NCBI GenBank assembly: GCA_002256115.1
Contig: NKIK01000015.1
Location: forward strand, 1-64,000
Direction of reading: 5' to 3'
DNA: 64,000 bases
DNA from: Burkholderiales bacterium PBB3
GTDB taxonomy: Bacteria; Pseudomonadota; Gammaproteobacteria; Burkholderiales; Burkholderiaceae_C
Below the pieces are notes generated by a model. It saw nothing but the letters and a program-made list of their open reading frames with translations, searched no databases and was not told the origin of the DNA. Below are positions 42,945 through 51,093 of the stretch, piece after piece. The translations under genes and the position numbers were made by a program. Within the stretch, counting starts at the first letter, position 1. Each line of letters starts with the position of its first letter.

Positions 42945-43685
42945 CTAAGGGGCGAAATGGGCTGCGTCTGCAGGCCAGTAGATCGCAGTGTGTTCGGGCG
43001 ACCAGGGCTCAAATTTAGCCATAACCTGCGCAAACGCCGGGCTGGACTCGAACCCTTCTAACCAGCGCTGCAGCCAAGGCCAGGGCTGGCTAGCAAACCA
43101 GGCCCGGTCCGTATGCGCCCATTGGCGCACAAAGGGTGCAATGGCCGCATCTGCCAGGCCCCAGCGGTCCCCAGCCAGATTGCCCGAAGATGCCAAAGCC
43201 GCGTCGAGCGATGCTAGGAATACGCTGCCATGCGCACGGTCTGCCAGGCCATCGGGCAGGGCATAACGGTTGGGGTATTTGTAGCGGTCCAGGTGGGCTT
43301 TAAAAACGCCGTCGCAGGCGGCAATCCAGCCGCGCTGTAGGGCCTGCTGTTCGGGGCTTCGGAGCAACCAACCTAGGGGGTCACACTGGCCCAAAGCCCA
43401 CAGCATGATGTCCAGGCTTTGCTCCAGCACTTGGCCCTGCGGCAGTTGCAAAACAGGCACCGTGCCCTTGGGTGAAATCGCCAACATCTCGGCCGGTTTG
43501 CTGCGCAGGGCGACTTCTCGCAGCGCACACACCACGCCGCTGCTGAGCAGGGCCAGCCGCGCCCGCATGGCATACGGGCAGCGGCGAAAGCTGTACAAAA
43601 TGGGCGCTGGGGCGGTTCGCAAGGGCTTAGTGGGATTATTGGGTTTCGGGTAGGGGTAGCTTGGCACCAATATGGGTCTGCGCAC
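42945..43685 (-). CDS. Glutathione S-transferase-like protein
   Basis: The product has up to 246 residues. The thioredoxin-fold N-terminus holds Y-S-F-R-R-C-P-Y-A-M-R-A-R-L-A-L, with the CPYA active-site motif, and later L-E-Q-S-L-D-I-M. The C-terminal helical GST domain ends about residue 230. The start is uncertain: GTG at 43685 or 43667 overlaps trhO by 50 or 32 nt, and a TTG at 43622 would give a more usual N-terminus. It is the second gene of a probable trhO operon. Confidence 0.8.
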   Translation of the reverse strand: MRRPILVPSYPYPKPNNPTKPLRTAPAPILYSFRRCPYAMRARLALLSSGVVCALREVALRSKPAEMLAISPKGTVPVLQLPQGQVLEQSLDIMLWALGQCDPLGWLLRSPEQQALQRGWIAACDGVFKAHLDRYKYPNRYALPDGLADRAHGSVFLASLDAALASSGNLAGDRWGLADAAIAPFVRQWAHTDRAWFASQPWPWLQRWLEGFESSPAFAQVMAKFEPWSPEHTAIYWPADAAHFAP

Positions 43686-44580
43686 GCGACTTGGCCAGCT
43701 CCCACTGGCGTTGGCGTTCGCGGGCGCTGTCTTTTTGTGCCTGGCTGGTATGGGCGTGGCAGCGCGGGCAGCTCACGCCCGCTTCATACAGCGGCGATTC
43801 AGTGGCACCCTCGGGCAACGGCTGGCGGCAGGCGCGGCACAGCGCATGCGCGCCGGGCACCAGCGCGTGGCCCACTGATACGCGCTCGTCGAACACAAAG
43901 CACTCGCCTTCCCACAGGCTTTGCTCGGGCGGCACGGTTTCCAAGTATTTGAGGATGCCGCCTTCCAGGTGGTAGACCTCGTCATAGCCTAATGTCTTCA
44001 TCAGCGCGGTGGATTTCTCACAGCGGATACCACCGGTGCAAAACATGGCGACTTTGGGCTTTTTGTCAGCCGCCTTGCCCAGGCGTTCTGCGTCTTCCAC
44101 CCACTTCGGCAGCTCGGAGAAGGAACGGATATGGGGGTTCACCGCATGGGCGAAGCTGCCAATCTCCACCTCGTAGTCATTGCGCGTGTCCACCACCACC
44201 ACGTCCGGGTCCGATATGAGGGCATTCCAGTCGGCCGGTTTCACATACGTACCCGCCCCCTTGGTCGGGCTGATGCCCGGCACACCCAGGGTCACGATCT
44301 CCTTTTTAAGGCGTACCTTCATACGGTAAAACGGTGCGCGCTCTGACCAGGATTCCTTGTGTTGCAGGTCGGCGAACAGCGGGTCGCTGCGCAAATAAGC
44401 CAGCACTGCGTGTACGCCATCGGCGGGCCCGGCAATGGTGCTGTTGATGCCTTCGCGGGCCAGCAGAATGAGGCCTTTGACCGCATGTTGCTCGCACAGC
44501 GCCAACAAGGCCGGCTTGCGCTGCGCATAGTCCGGCAGGTCCACAAACTTGTAAAACGCGGCGGTCAGATAGGAGTCCAT
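43636..44580 (-). CDS. trhO: tRNA uridine(34) hydroxylase, rhodanese type
   Basis: The product has 314 residues. An N-terminal acylphosphatase-like domain carries L-A-R-E-G-I-N-S-T-I-A-G; a rhodanese domain has the cysteine in M-F-C-T-G-G-I-R-C-E-K. The C-terminal tail has zinc-like C-R-A-C and C-P-R-C. TrhO hydroxylates U34 of tRNA in an oxygen-dependent manner, giving 5-hydroxyuridine for wobble decoding. The ATG at 44580 is separated from the divergent cytochrome b gene by 150 nt. Confidence 0.93.
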   Translation of the reverse strand: MDSYLTAAFYKFVDLPDYAQRKPALLALCEQHAVKGLILLAREGINSTIAGPADGVHAVLAYLRSDPLFADLQHKESWSERAPFYRMKVRLKKEIVTLGVPGISPTKGAGTYVKPADWNALISDPDVVVVDTRNDYEVEIGSFAHAVNPHIRSFSELPKWVEDAERLGKAADKKPKVAMFCTGGIRCEKSTALMKTLGYDEVYHLEGGILKYLETVPPEQSLWEGECFVFDERVSVGHALVPGAHALCRACRQPLPEGATESPLYEAGVSCPRCHAHTSQAQKDSARERQRQWELAKSRAQTHIGAKLPLPETQ

Positions 44581-44730
44581 ATGCAGTGCCAGTGCCCAGA
44601 TTGAAGAACGGTTACAGAATAGTTATAGGAAATGTAAACCACTGTAAACGCACCCCCTTAGAATGTCCGCTGCCCCAAAGTTCCAAGAAAACTTTCACGA
44701 ATTGGCGGCGACTCAATTAAAGGGTGGTTT
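44581..44730. promoter_or_regulatory. Divergent region upstream of the multiheme operon
   Basis: AT-rich for this genome. Two direct TGTAAAC copies lie about 10 bp apart (44633-44639 and 44643-44649), and TAGAAT at 44659-44664 could be a -10 box. A short open frame begins at 44663 and runs in another frame past the GTG at 44731; see findings. Confidence 0.4.
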
Positions 44731-45591
44731 GTGGGTATACGGCACCAGAGTTTTTTGGAGTTCAAGCAGTACCGCTATCTCAAGTTGGCGGTTGCTTTGG
44801 TCCTTTTGGCGGTCGTGGCCTACGTGTGGCATCGCAACACCCGTTTCTTTGCGCCGGGAAATGTGGGCTACGGCGGCACCTGGATGGGTTACACCCTGGG
44901 CAGCATTGCCACCGCCCTGGTGGTGTGGCTGCTGTGGCTGGGGGTGCGCAAACGCCGCTACCGGGCCTCCAGTACATCTCTGCAGGGTTGGGTGTCTGCC
45001 CATGTGTACCTTGGCATTGCCACTTTGCTGATTGCTGTGTTGCACAGTGGCTTTGAGTTGGGTTTTAACCTGCATTCCTTTACGCTGATCTTGCTGGCTG
45101 CCGTGGTGATCAGCGGTATTTACGGTGTTTTTGTCTATGTGCGGGTGCCTCCCAACATGACCGACAAAATAGGCGAAGACAGCCTGGAAGGTTTGCTGCT
45201 GCAAATCCGCACCCTTGATGTACAGGCCCGCAAGGCGGCGCTGAGTCTGTCGGATGCGTTCAATAGTTTGCTGGTCAATGCGGCGCAGGACACGCGATTG
45301 AGTGGCTCCATTTTTGACGGATTGGGCGGCTTGAGGTTGCGTGCATGCCCCACTGATGTAGCTGTCCAGCAGATGCAAGTTCTGTTGCGTCAACTCAAAG
45401 CCGAGCATGTCGTTCTGGGGCGGGAGGTGTTCTCGCTGATGCTGAGCCGCCAGACCGCTGTGCGCGCGGTGCGCCTGGAGCTGCGGTCCATGGCAAGGCT
45501 CAAACGCTGGTTGATGTGGCATGTACCCATGTCAATCGCCTTGGTGGTGGCCTTGGCTGCACACATCGTGTCGGTTTTTATCTACTGGTGA
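44731..45591 (+). CDS. Five-helix diheme cytochrome b, membrane part of the multiheme operon
   Basis: The product has 286 residues from the GTG at 44731. Five hydrophobic helices lie near residues 15-33, 50-70, 88-106, 112-132 and 264-285. Helix 3 holds H91 and H105, helix 5 holds H264 and H278; both pairs are H-X13-H, the spacing of bis-histidine heme ligands in cytochrome b. Positive-inside analysis puts both helices in the same direction, so H91 can pair with H264 and H105 with H278, giving two hemes across the membrane. A soluble helical domain of about 120 residues precedes helix 5, probably cytoplasmic. It is the first gene of a seven-gene operon and a likely quinol oxidase/reductase entry point. 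I know no named family for it. Confidence 0.75.
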   Translation: MGIRHQSFLEFKQYRYLKLAVALVLLAVVAYVWHRNTRFFAPGNVGYGGTWMGYTLGSIATALVVWLLWLGVRKRRYRASSTSLQGWVSAHVYLGIATLLIAVLHSGFELGFNLHSFTLILLAAVVISGIYGVFVYVRVPPNMTDKIGEDSLEGLLLQIRTLDVQARKAALSLSDAFNSLLVNAAQDTRLSGSIFDGLGGLRLRACPTDVAVQQMQVLLRQLKAEHVVLGREVFSLMLSRQTAVRAVRLELRSMARLKRWLMWHVPMSIALVVALAAHIVSVFIYW

Positions 45592-45598
45592 GTCCCCC

Positions 45599-47401
45599 AT
45601 GATTCGCTGCAAACTCGTCGAAAGCTCGGTAGTCGATACTTCGCAAGGGACCACCGCGAACGTGGGGCGTATCGTTTCCGGGGAGACGCTGTCCATAGGG
45701 CGGGCGGCGTCTTCCAAAATCTATGTGCCAGACCCTTCTATCCGCTTGGACCATGCGTCCATTCACCGAGCCGAGGACGGTTTTTTGTATTTGCACGCCG
45801 CAGGGCCCGTGTCCGTTAACCAGCAAGTTCTGACCGACTGCAGGCTGGCTGTAGGGCAAACCATTGCGATTGGCCCCTATAGTTTTCACCTGGATGCTTT
45901 GGAGGACGGGCCGCAGACATCGGTAGCCAGCCTGACGCTCCTGTACCGATTGGATGAGTCCACTGCGGCGTCCGGGCAGGACATTGTGAGTCAATTGCAA
46001 GCGTCCAACCGTGCTGGGTTTTTTCAGCGCCGCTGGCTGGCGTGGTCTCTGGCTTGTCTGGTGGCCTTGTTTTGTGCGGCGCTCCCGATCCGGAATGCCT
46101 ACCAGCTGGCCGACACCCCGGCGGACCCGCGCTTGGCTGCAGAGACCTCGGCGTCGGGGGGGCTGAATACTTTCTGGAACCCGGGCCGTATATCGTCGGC
46201 GCACCAGAACTTTGGCAGTGCATGCGTTCAATGCCATGAAAAGCCTTTTCAGCGCGTGGCAGAAGCATCGTGCCAGGCCTGCCACACCTCGGTGGGCAGC
46301 CATATCGCAGACCCGCACCTAGAGCAATCCACCTTCGATGGCCAGCGTTGCGCGAGTTGCCACCGTGATCATCAGGGCCGCGATGGTATGAAAAAGGTGG
46401 ATGCTTTGGGTTGTGTGAGTTGCCACAGTGATGTCAAACACTATGCAGCGACGACGACTTTGCCCGATATTGCAGACTTCGCAGACTCTCACCCGGCATT
46501 CCGTTTGTCTATCGTGCAGGCAGATGCACAGGCAGATGTGCAGACAGATACGAAGCGCCGAGGCGGCAAAGTCGAGCGGCTGCTACAAACTGCAAGTCTC
46601 AAAAACGCCACGGGCTTGAAATTCCCACACGATATTCACATGGCCAAAGCGGGTATCAAGAGCCCGCAGGGCCCCAGCGCAAGCCAGGGGCGGCTGGTGT
46701 TGGAGTGCAGCAGTTGCCACACATTGGATGCTGCCGGCGTGCGCTATGCGCCTGTGAAAATGGAGCAGCATTGCCAGGGCTGCCACCAACTGGCCGTCGA
46801 TCCCCAAGCGCCCCAACGACAGGTTCCCCACGCCAAACCTGAGGTGGTTGCTTCGGCCGTGCGCGATATCTACGCTAGCTTGGCGCTGGACCGTTTCCCG
46901 TCCGAGCTGGTGACCGTTAACACGCTTTTGCAGCGGCCCGCAGGCCAAACTGCAGCGGGTATGTCGAGCAGTGCCGCGCGCTGGGTAGATACCCAAACCC
47001 AGAGCGCGCTGGTCTCCATGTTAGAAAAACCCAAGGGCGTTTGCTTGACCTGCCATCAAGTAACGCCAAAACCAGTAACACCCCAACAAAGCGGTGCAAC
47101 AGCTACCCGTGCTTGGGATATTGCGCCCCTAGTGTTCACCCAACACTGGTTACCCAAATCCAAGTTCTCCCATGCGCAGCATAAAAATGCAGCGTGCGCA
47201 GACTGCCATGCGGCCACTGCGTCCAAAGATTCCAGTGACATTCTGATTCCTGATATTGCGACCTGCAAAGGCTGTCATACCGGCTTGCATCCGGACAAGA
47301 GCAAGGTGGTCAGCACCTGCGACAGTTGCCACGGCTTTCACGCTGCGGTGCAACACCCGATTTTCAAGGAAGCTGCGCTGAAGCGCGGACCTGCACCGTG
47401 A
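45599..47401 (+). CDS. FHA domain fused to a membrane-anchored decaheme cytochrome c
   Basis: The product has 600 residues from the ATG at 45599, 7 nt after the cytochrome b stop. Residues 1-105 form a forkhead-associated (FHA) fold with L-S-I-G-R-A-A-S-S, D-H-A-S-I-H-R and N-Q-Q-V-L. A single transmembrane helix lies near 146-163. The rest holds ten CxxCH heme sites (first cysteine about residue 209, last about 574), CVQCH through CDSCH. FHA domains bind phosphothreonine peptides, so a cytoplasmic phospho-sensor seems joined to a periplasmic electron wire. I know of no characterised protein with this layout. The stop overlaps the next start by 1 nt. Confidence 0.82.
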   Translation: MIRCKLVESSVVDTSQGTTANVGRIVSGETLSIGRAASSKIYVPDPSIRLDHASIHRAEDGFLYLHAAGPVSVNQQVLTDCRLAVGQTIAIGPYSFHLDALEDGPQTSVASLTLLYRLDESTAASGQDIVSQLQASNRAGFFQRRWLAWSLACLVALFCAALPIRNAYQLADTPADPRLAAETSASGGLNTFWNPGRISSAHQNFGSACVQCHEKPFQRVAEASCQACHTSVGSHIADPHLEQSTFDGQRCASCHRDHQGRDGMKKVDALGCVSCHSDVKHYAATTTLPDIADFADSHPAFRLSIVQADAQADVQTDTKRRGGKVERLLQTASLKNATGLKFPHDIHMAKAGIKSPQGPSASQGRLVLECSSCHTLDAAGVRYAPVKMEQHCQGCHQLAVDPQAPQRQVPHAKPEVVASAVRDIYASLALDRFPSELVTVNTLLQRPAGQTAAGMSSSAARWVDTQTQSALVSMLEKPKGVCLTCHQVTPKPVTPQQSGATATRAWDIAPLVFTQHWLPKSKFSHAQHKNAACADCHAATASKDSSDILIPDIATCKGCHTGLHPDKSKVVSTCDSCHGFHAAVQHPIFKEAALKRGPAP

Positions 47402-49320
47402 TGATGACGCGATCTGTGCCTCGGGGCATTTCGGGCGGCTTTAGCGCCACGGCTTGGCTGCTGCTAGGGCTGTTGGCCACGGTGGGTTTGACAGCCTGCG
47501 ACGCCGGCGGAGCGGCCCCAAGCGCCGCGACGGCGGGTGATTGTGGCGGTGCCTGTGATCGCAATGCCCTGAGCGCGGTAGACGTGGAGCGGATTTTGGC
47601 GCAAACCGTGGTGGCTGCGCAGTCACGCGGCCACAAGGCTACGGTGGCTGTCACCGACAGGGTTGGCAATGTGTTGGGCGTATACGCCATGGATGGCGCA
47701 GCGCCCCAATTCCGCATTGACGGTGGGCGGGCTGTGGTCGGTGGGCTGGAAGGCATTGACATTTTGCCGAGTACGTTTGCAGCGATCAGCAAAGCGATCA
47801 CCGGGGCCTACTTGTCTAGTGCAGGGAATGCTTTCTCCACACGCACAGCGAGTCACATTGTCCAAGAGAACTTCAACCCTCTTGAGCGAAATCAACCGTC
47901 CGGTCCCTTGTTTGGTGTGCAGTTTTCGCAGTTACCTTGCTCCGATATCGTGCTGCGCCAAAGCGATGCACAGCGGGGCCCCAAGCGTTCCCCCTTGGGG
48001 CTTGCGGCAGACCCTGGGGGCTTGCCGCTTTACCGAGATGGTCAAGTGGTGGGCGGAATCGGCGTGATCAGCGATAGTGTCTACGGGCTAGATTTGGATA
48101 TCTCCAATGTAGACAACGACGCCGACGAAGGTTTGGCCATTGCCGGTAGTGCAGGTTTTTGGGCACCCGAGGGGGTGCGGGCCAACCGGATTACGGCAGA
48201 TGGCAGATCCTTGCGTTACACGGATGCGACGGATGCCAGTGCCACAGCGGGCACCTCCAATGTCAACACCTTGGTGGGCTTGCCGGGGAGCCTGATGGCA
48301 GTGCCCCAATATTTCTCCGGTGCAATTCGGGCAGGTACTGCGTATGGTGTGGCTGCTTCAGGTATCCGAGCGGATGCCGGTGTATTCGCAGATTTAGGTG
48401 GGCACATTTTGGTAGATGCCGCCAATGCCAACCGGTATCCTGCCATCGCGGGCAGTGATGCCATTTTGGCGGCAGCCGAGGTTCAGCAAATTTTGCGTTC
48501 CGCTCTGGGCGTTGCGAATGCGGCCCGCGCGCAAATCCGTGCACCTGCCGGACAGGCGGCCCAGGTCACTGTATCGGTGGTGGATACGCAGGGCGAAGTC
48601 TTGGGTGTGGTGCGGTCGCCCGACGCACCGATTTTTGGTATTGATGTAGCGCTGCAGAAGGCGCGCAGCGCGGCCTTTATGTCCAATCCTGAGGCGGCAG
48701 CAGAGTTACAAAATCTGCCGCCAGCCAATTATTTGAAGCCGGTTGCCACATCGGCCATTGCGCCCTATGTGAGCGATCTGCGCAGGCTGCTGTCGAGCCC
48801 CACGGCCCTGGCCGATGGCACCGCCTACAGCACCCGTACACTGGGCAATTTGGCCCGGCCTTTTTTGCCGGACGGCGTGTTGTCGGCCACTCCGGGGCCT
48901 TTGTCTAAAAGCTACCCCCAGTGGAGCCCCTTCAGCACGGGCCTGCAGCTGGATTTGAGTTTGAATGCGATTGTGGCCGCTGCAGGCGGCAGCTTGGCCA
49001 GTGGCTGCACCGGCTTGCCCCGGTTGAAGAATGGCTTGCAGATATTTCCCGGAGGTATTCCGATTTACCGCACTACTGCGGGGGTGACTCGGTTGGCAGG
49101 CGCGATAGGTGTGTCCGGTGATGGGGTGGACCAGGACGACATGATTGCCTTTTTAGGTCTCAGCCGAGCTGCGTCTATTTTGGATAGCGGCGTTGGTCAG
49201 GCTCCAACTGCTTTGCGGGCAGACCGTATTGTGTTGCCCGGTGGAAATTTGCGTTACGCCCAATGCCCACAGGCTCCGTTCAATGCCAGTAGCGAGCAAA
49301 ACGTATGCGCTGGGCTATGA
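47401..49320 (+). CDS. Lipoprotein with two GlcG/HbpS-like domains
   Basis: The product has 639 residues from the ATG at 47401 (TGATG overlap with the previous stop). The signal ends in lipobox L-T-A-C, so it is lipid-anchored. Two copies of the GlcG/HbpS fold are seen: L-A-Q-T-V-V-A-A-Q-S with A-V-T-D-R-V-G-N-V-L-G-V near residue 90, and V-Q-Q-I-L-R-S-A-L with V-V-D-T-Q-G-E-V-L-G-V near 400. Such domains bind heme or small ligands in other bacteria. No CxxCH is present. Its gene lies between a decaheme cytochrome and an outer-membrane barrel. The function is not known. Confidence 0.72.
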   Translation: MMTRSVPRGISGGFSATAWLLLGLLATVGLTACDAGGAAPSAATAGDCGGACDRNALSAVDVERILAQTVVAAQSRGHKATVAVTDRVGNVLGVYAMDGAAPQFRIDGGRAVVGGLEGIDILPSTFAAISKAITGAYLSSAGNAFSTRTASHIVQENFNPLERNQPSGPLFGVQFSQLPCSDIVLRQSDAQRGPKRSPLGLAADPGGLPLYRDGQVVGGIGVISDSVYGLDLDISNVDNDADEGLAIAGSAGFWAPEGVRANRITADGRSLRYTDATDASATAGTSNVNTLVGLPGSLMAVPQYFSGAIRAGTAYGVAASGIRADAGVFADLGGHILVDAANANRYPAIAGSDAILAAAEVQQILRSALGVANAARAQIRAPAGQAAQVTVSVVDTQGEVLGVVRSPDAPIFGIDVALQKARSAAFMSNPEAAAELQNLPPANYLKPVATSAIAPYVSDLRRLLSSPTALADGTAYSTRTLGNLARPFLPDGVLSATPGPLSKSYPQWSPFSTGLQLDLSLNAIVAAAGGSLASGCTGLPRLKNGLQIFPGGIPIYRTTAGVTRLAGAIGVSGDGVDQDDMIAFLGLSRAASILDSGVGQAPTALRADRIVLPGGNLRYAQCPQAPFNASSEQNVCAGL

Positions 49321-51092
49321 ACCGCTTGGGTGTGGCGACTGCGATGCTGGCTTGCTGTGGCGTGCAGGCCCAGTCACCCGCGCCCATCAAGCCGGCCGAT
49401 GGCGCAGAGGCTGCCATAGAGCTGCGCAGAGCCCAGACGACACCCTTGGAGTACCAGCTTCCGCCGATTGACCCAGCGCAGGTGCCACCTCCCAAAGCAT
49501 GGGACCCCAGAGCGAGTATTCCCGTACCGGATCGCTGGCGCATCATGGAATCCTTGGGCGTGAACGATGTCTGGTGGGACCCTTACAACCAGAACACGAT
49601 CAAGGGGGATAAGCCTTGGCAGCGTTTGAAGGATTGGGGACCTGACTGGTTTTTGGCCTTGGGTGTGATCTCGGATTCTTTGGTGGAACTGCGCCGTGTG
49701 CCTACGGGTGTTGGCGTGCAATCCAGTGAGTCACCCGGCAGCAGCAATGTGTTTGGCAGGGACAGCCAAAACACGATTGCGCAAACGCTGATCGTCAGTG
49801 CATCCTTGATCAAAGGCAACACCACGTTCAAGCCACCGGATTACGAGTTCAAGTTTGCCGGTGCTTTTAACTTGAACCGTACGCGTGTGGATGAGGTGCG
49901 CGGTGTCAATGTCAATCCGCTGTACGGCACCATTCGCAATGACAATTTCTTTGGCGTGCAGGAGGCGTTCGTTGATGTGCATTTGCGCAACGTGTCTGAT
50001 GCTTACGACTTTGACTCAGTGCGTGTCGGTATTCAACCCTTCAATGCCGACTTTCGTGGGTTCTTGCTGAATGACTCCGTGCTCGGCGTTCGACTCTTTG
50101 GCAACCGCGATAGCAATGTATGGCAGTACAACTTGGGCTGGTTTCGGCGGTTGGAAAAGGACACCAATTCTGGGCTCAACAACATCAGCCGCGAAGTCCG
50201 TGCAGACGATAGCTTGGTCGCATCGGTGTACCGACAAGATTGGCCGGTACTCGGCCACACGACCCAGGCCACGGTGGTCTACAACACCAATCGCGAAGGC
50301 GATCAGCGCGATTTCTATGACAACAATGGCTTGAAAGTGCGCCCGGCCGTCATCGGTGATGTACGACCGCACAATTACGACGTTGCATATTTGGGCCTGA
50401 ATGGTGATGGTCACTTTGGTAAGTGGAATCTCACCTCATCTGCCTATCTTGCACTGGGACGCTGTAGCTATGACGCCCTGTCGCAAAAGGCGCAATCGAT
50501 TGAAGCGACTTTTTTGGCTGCCGAGTTGTCGCGAGATTTTGATTGGCTGCGTGTGCGCGCCAGTGCGCTCTATGCCAGTGGTGATACGAACCCGCTGGAC
50601 GACAAAGCTACAGGCTTTGACGCCATTCTTGAAAACCCACAATTTGCGGGTGCCGACACCAGCTACTGGATTCGCCAATCGGTGGCGCTGATTGGCGGTG
50701 GCGGTGTAGCCTTGTCTGGGCGCAATGGAGTGCTGGCCAGTTTGCGCTCGTCTAAAGATCAAGGGCAGTCCAATTTTGTCAATCCTGGGCTCAAACTTTT
50801 GGGCGTTGGGGTAGATGCAGATTTGACACCCCAACTGCGGGTTTTGGGCAACCTATCTTGGTTATCGTTTGACGACACCAAGGTGTTGCAGATTCTGCGA
50901 AACCAAGCACCGATTGCCAAAGAAATCGGTACCGACGTTTCGGTGGCTCTCCAGTACCGCCCTTACATGACGCAAAACGTGGTGTTGAGTGCCTCTGTGG
51001 CATGGCTGGAACCTGGGCGTGGTTATAAAGATTTATATGCCAGCGCTGACCGCCCATACTCCTTACTCGTCAATATGACCTTGACTTTCTGA
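49317..51092 (+). CDS. Outer-membrane beta-barrel protein of the multiheme operon
   Basis: The product has 591 residues from the ATG at 49317 (ATGA overlap); an ATG at 49305 would add four residues. A signal peptide ends G-V-Q-A-Q. The remainder is rich in alternating aromatic/polar strands and ends M-T-L-T-F, the C-terminal phenylalanine of outer-membrane barrels. The mature N-terminus is proline-rich. It could be the porin sheath of a porin-cytochrome conduit by analogy with MtrB. However, I see no MtrB-type CxxC and no clear sequence match to that family. The barrel call is good, the family unknown. Confidence 0.68.
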   Translation: MNRLGVATAMLACCGVQAQSPAPIKPADGAEAAIELRRAQTTPLEYQLPPIDPAQVPPPKAWDPRASIPVPDRWRIMESLGVNDVWWDPYNQNTIKGDKPWQRLKDWGPDWFLALGVISDSLVELRRVPTGVGVQSSESPGSSNVFGRDSQNTIAQTLIVSASLIKGNTTFKPPDYEFKFAGAFNLNRTRVDEVRGVNVNPLYGTIRNDNFFGVQEAFVDVHLRNVSDAYDFDSVRVGIQPFNADFRGFLLNDSVLGVRLFGNRDSNVWQYNLGWFRRLEKDTNSGLNNISREVRADDSLVASVYRQDWPVLGHTTQATVVYNTNREGDQRDFYDNNGLKVRPAVIGDVRPHNYDVAYLGLNGDGHFGKWNLTSSAYLALGRCSYDALSQKAQSIEATFLAAELSRDFDWLRVRASALYASGDTNPLDDKATGFDAILENPQFAGADTSYWIRQSVALIGGGGVALSGRNGVLASLRSSKDQGQSNFVNPGLKLLGVGVDADLTPQLRVLGNLSWLSFDDTKVLQILRNQAPIAKEIGTDVSVALQYRPYMTQNVVLSASVAWLEPGRGYKDLYASADRPYSLLVNMTLTF

Positions 51093-51093
51093 C

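Noticed and set aside
49317-51092. Assignment of the barrel protein as MtrB
   Set aside because: No N-terminal CxxC in the mature part and no recognisable MtrB motif; only the barrel character is supported.
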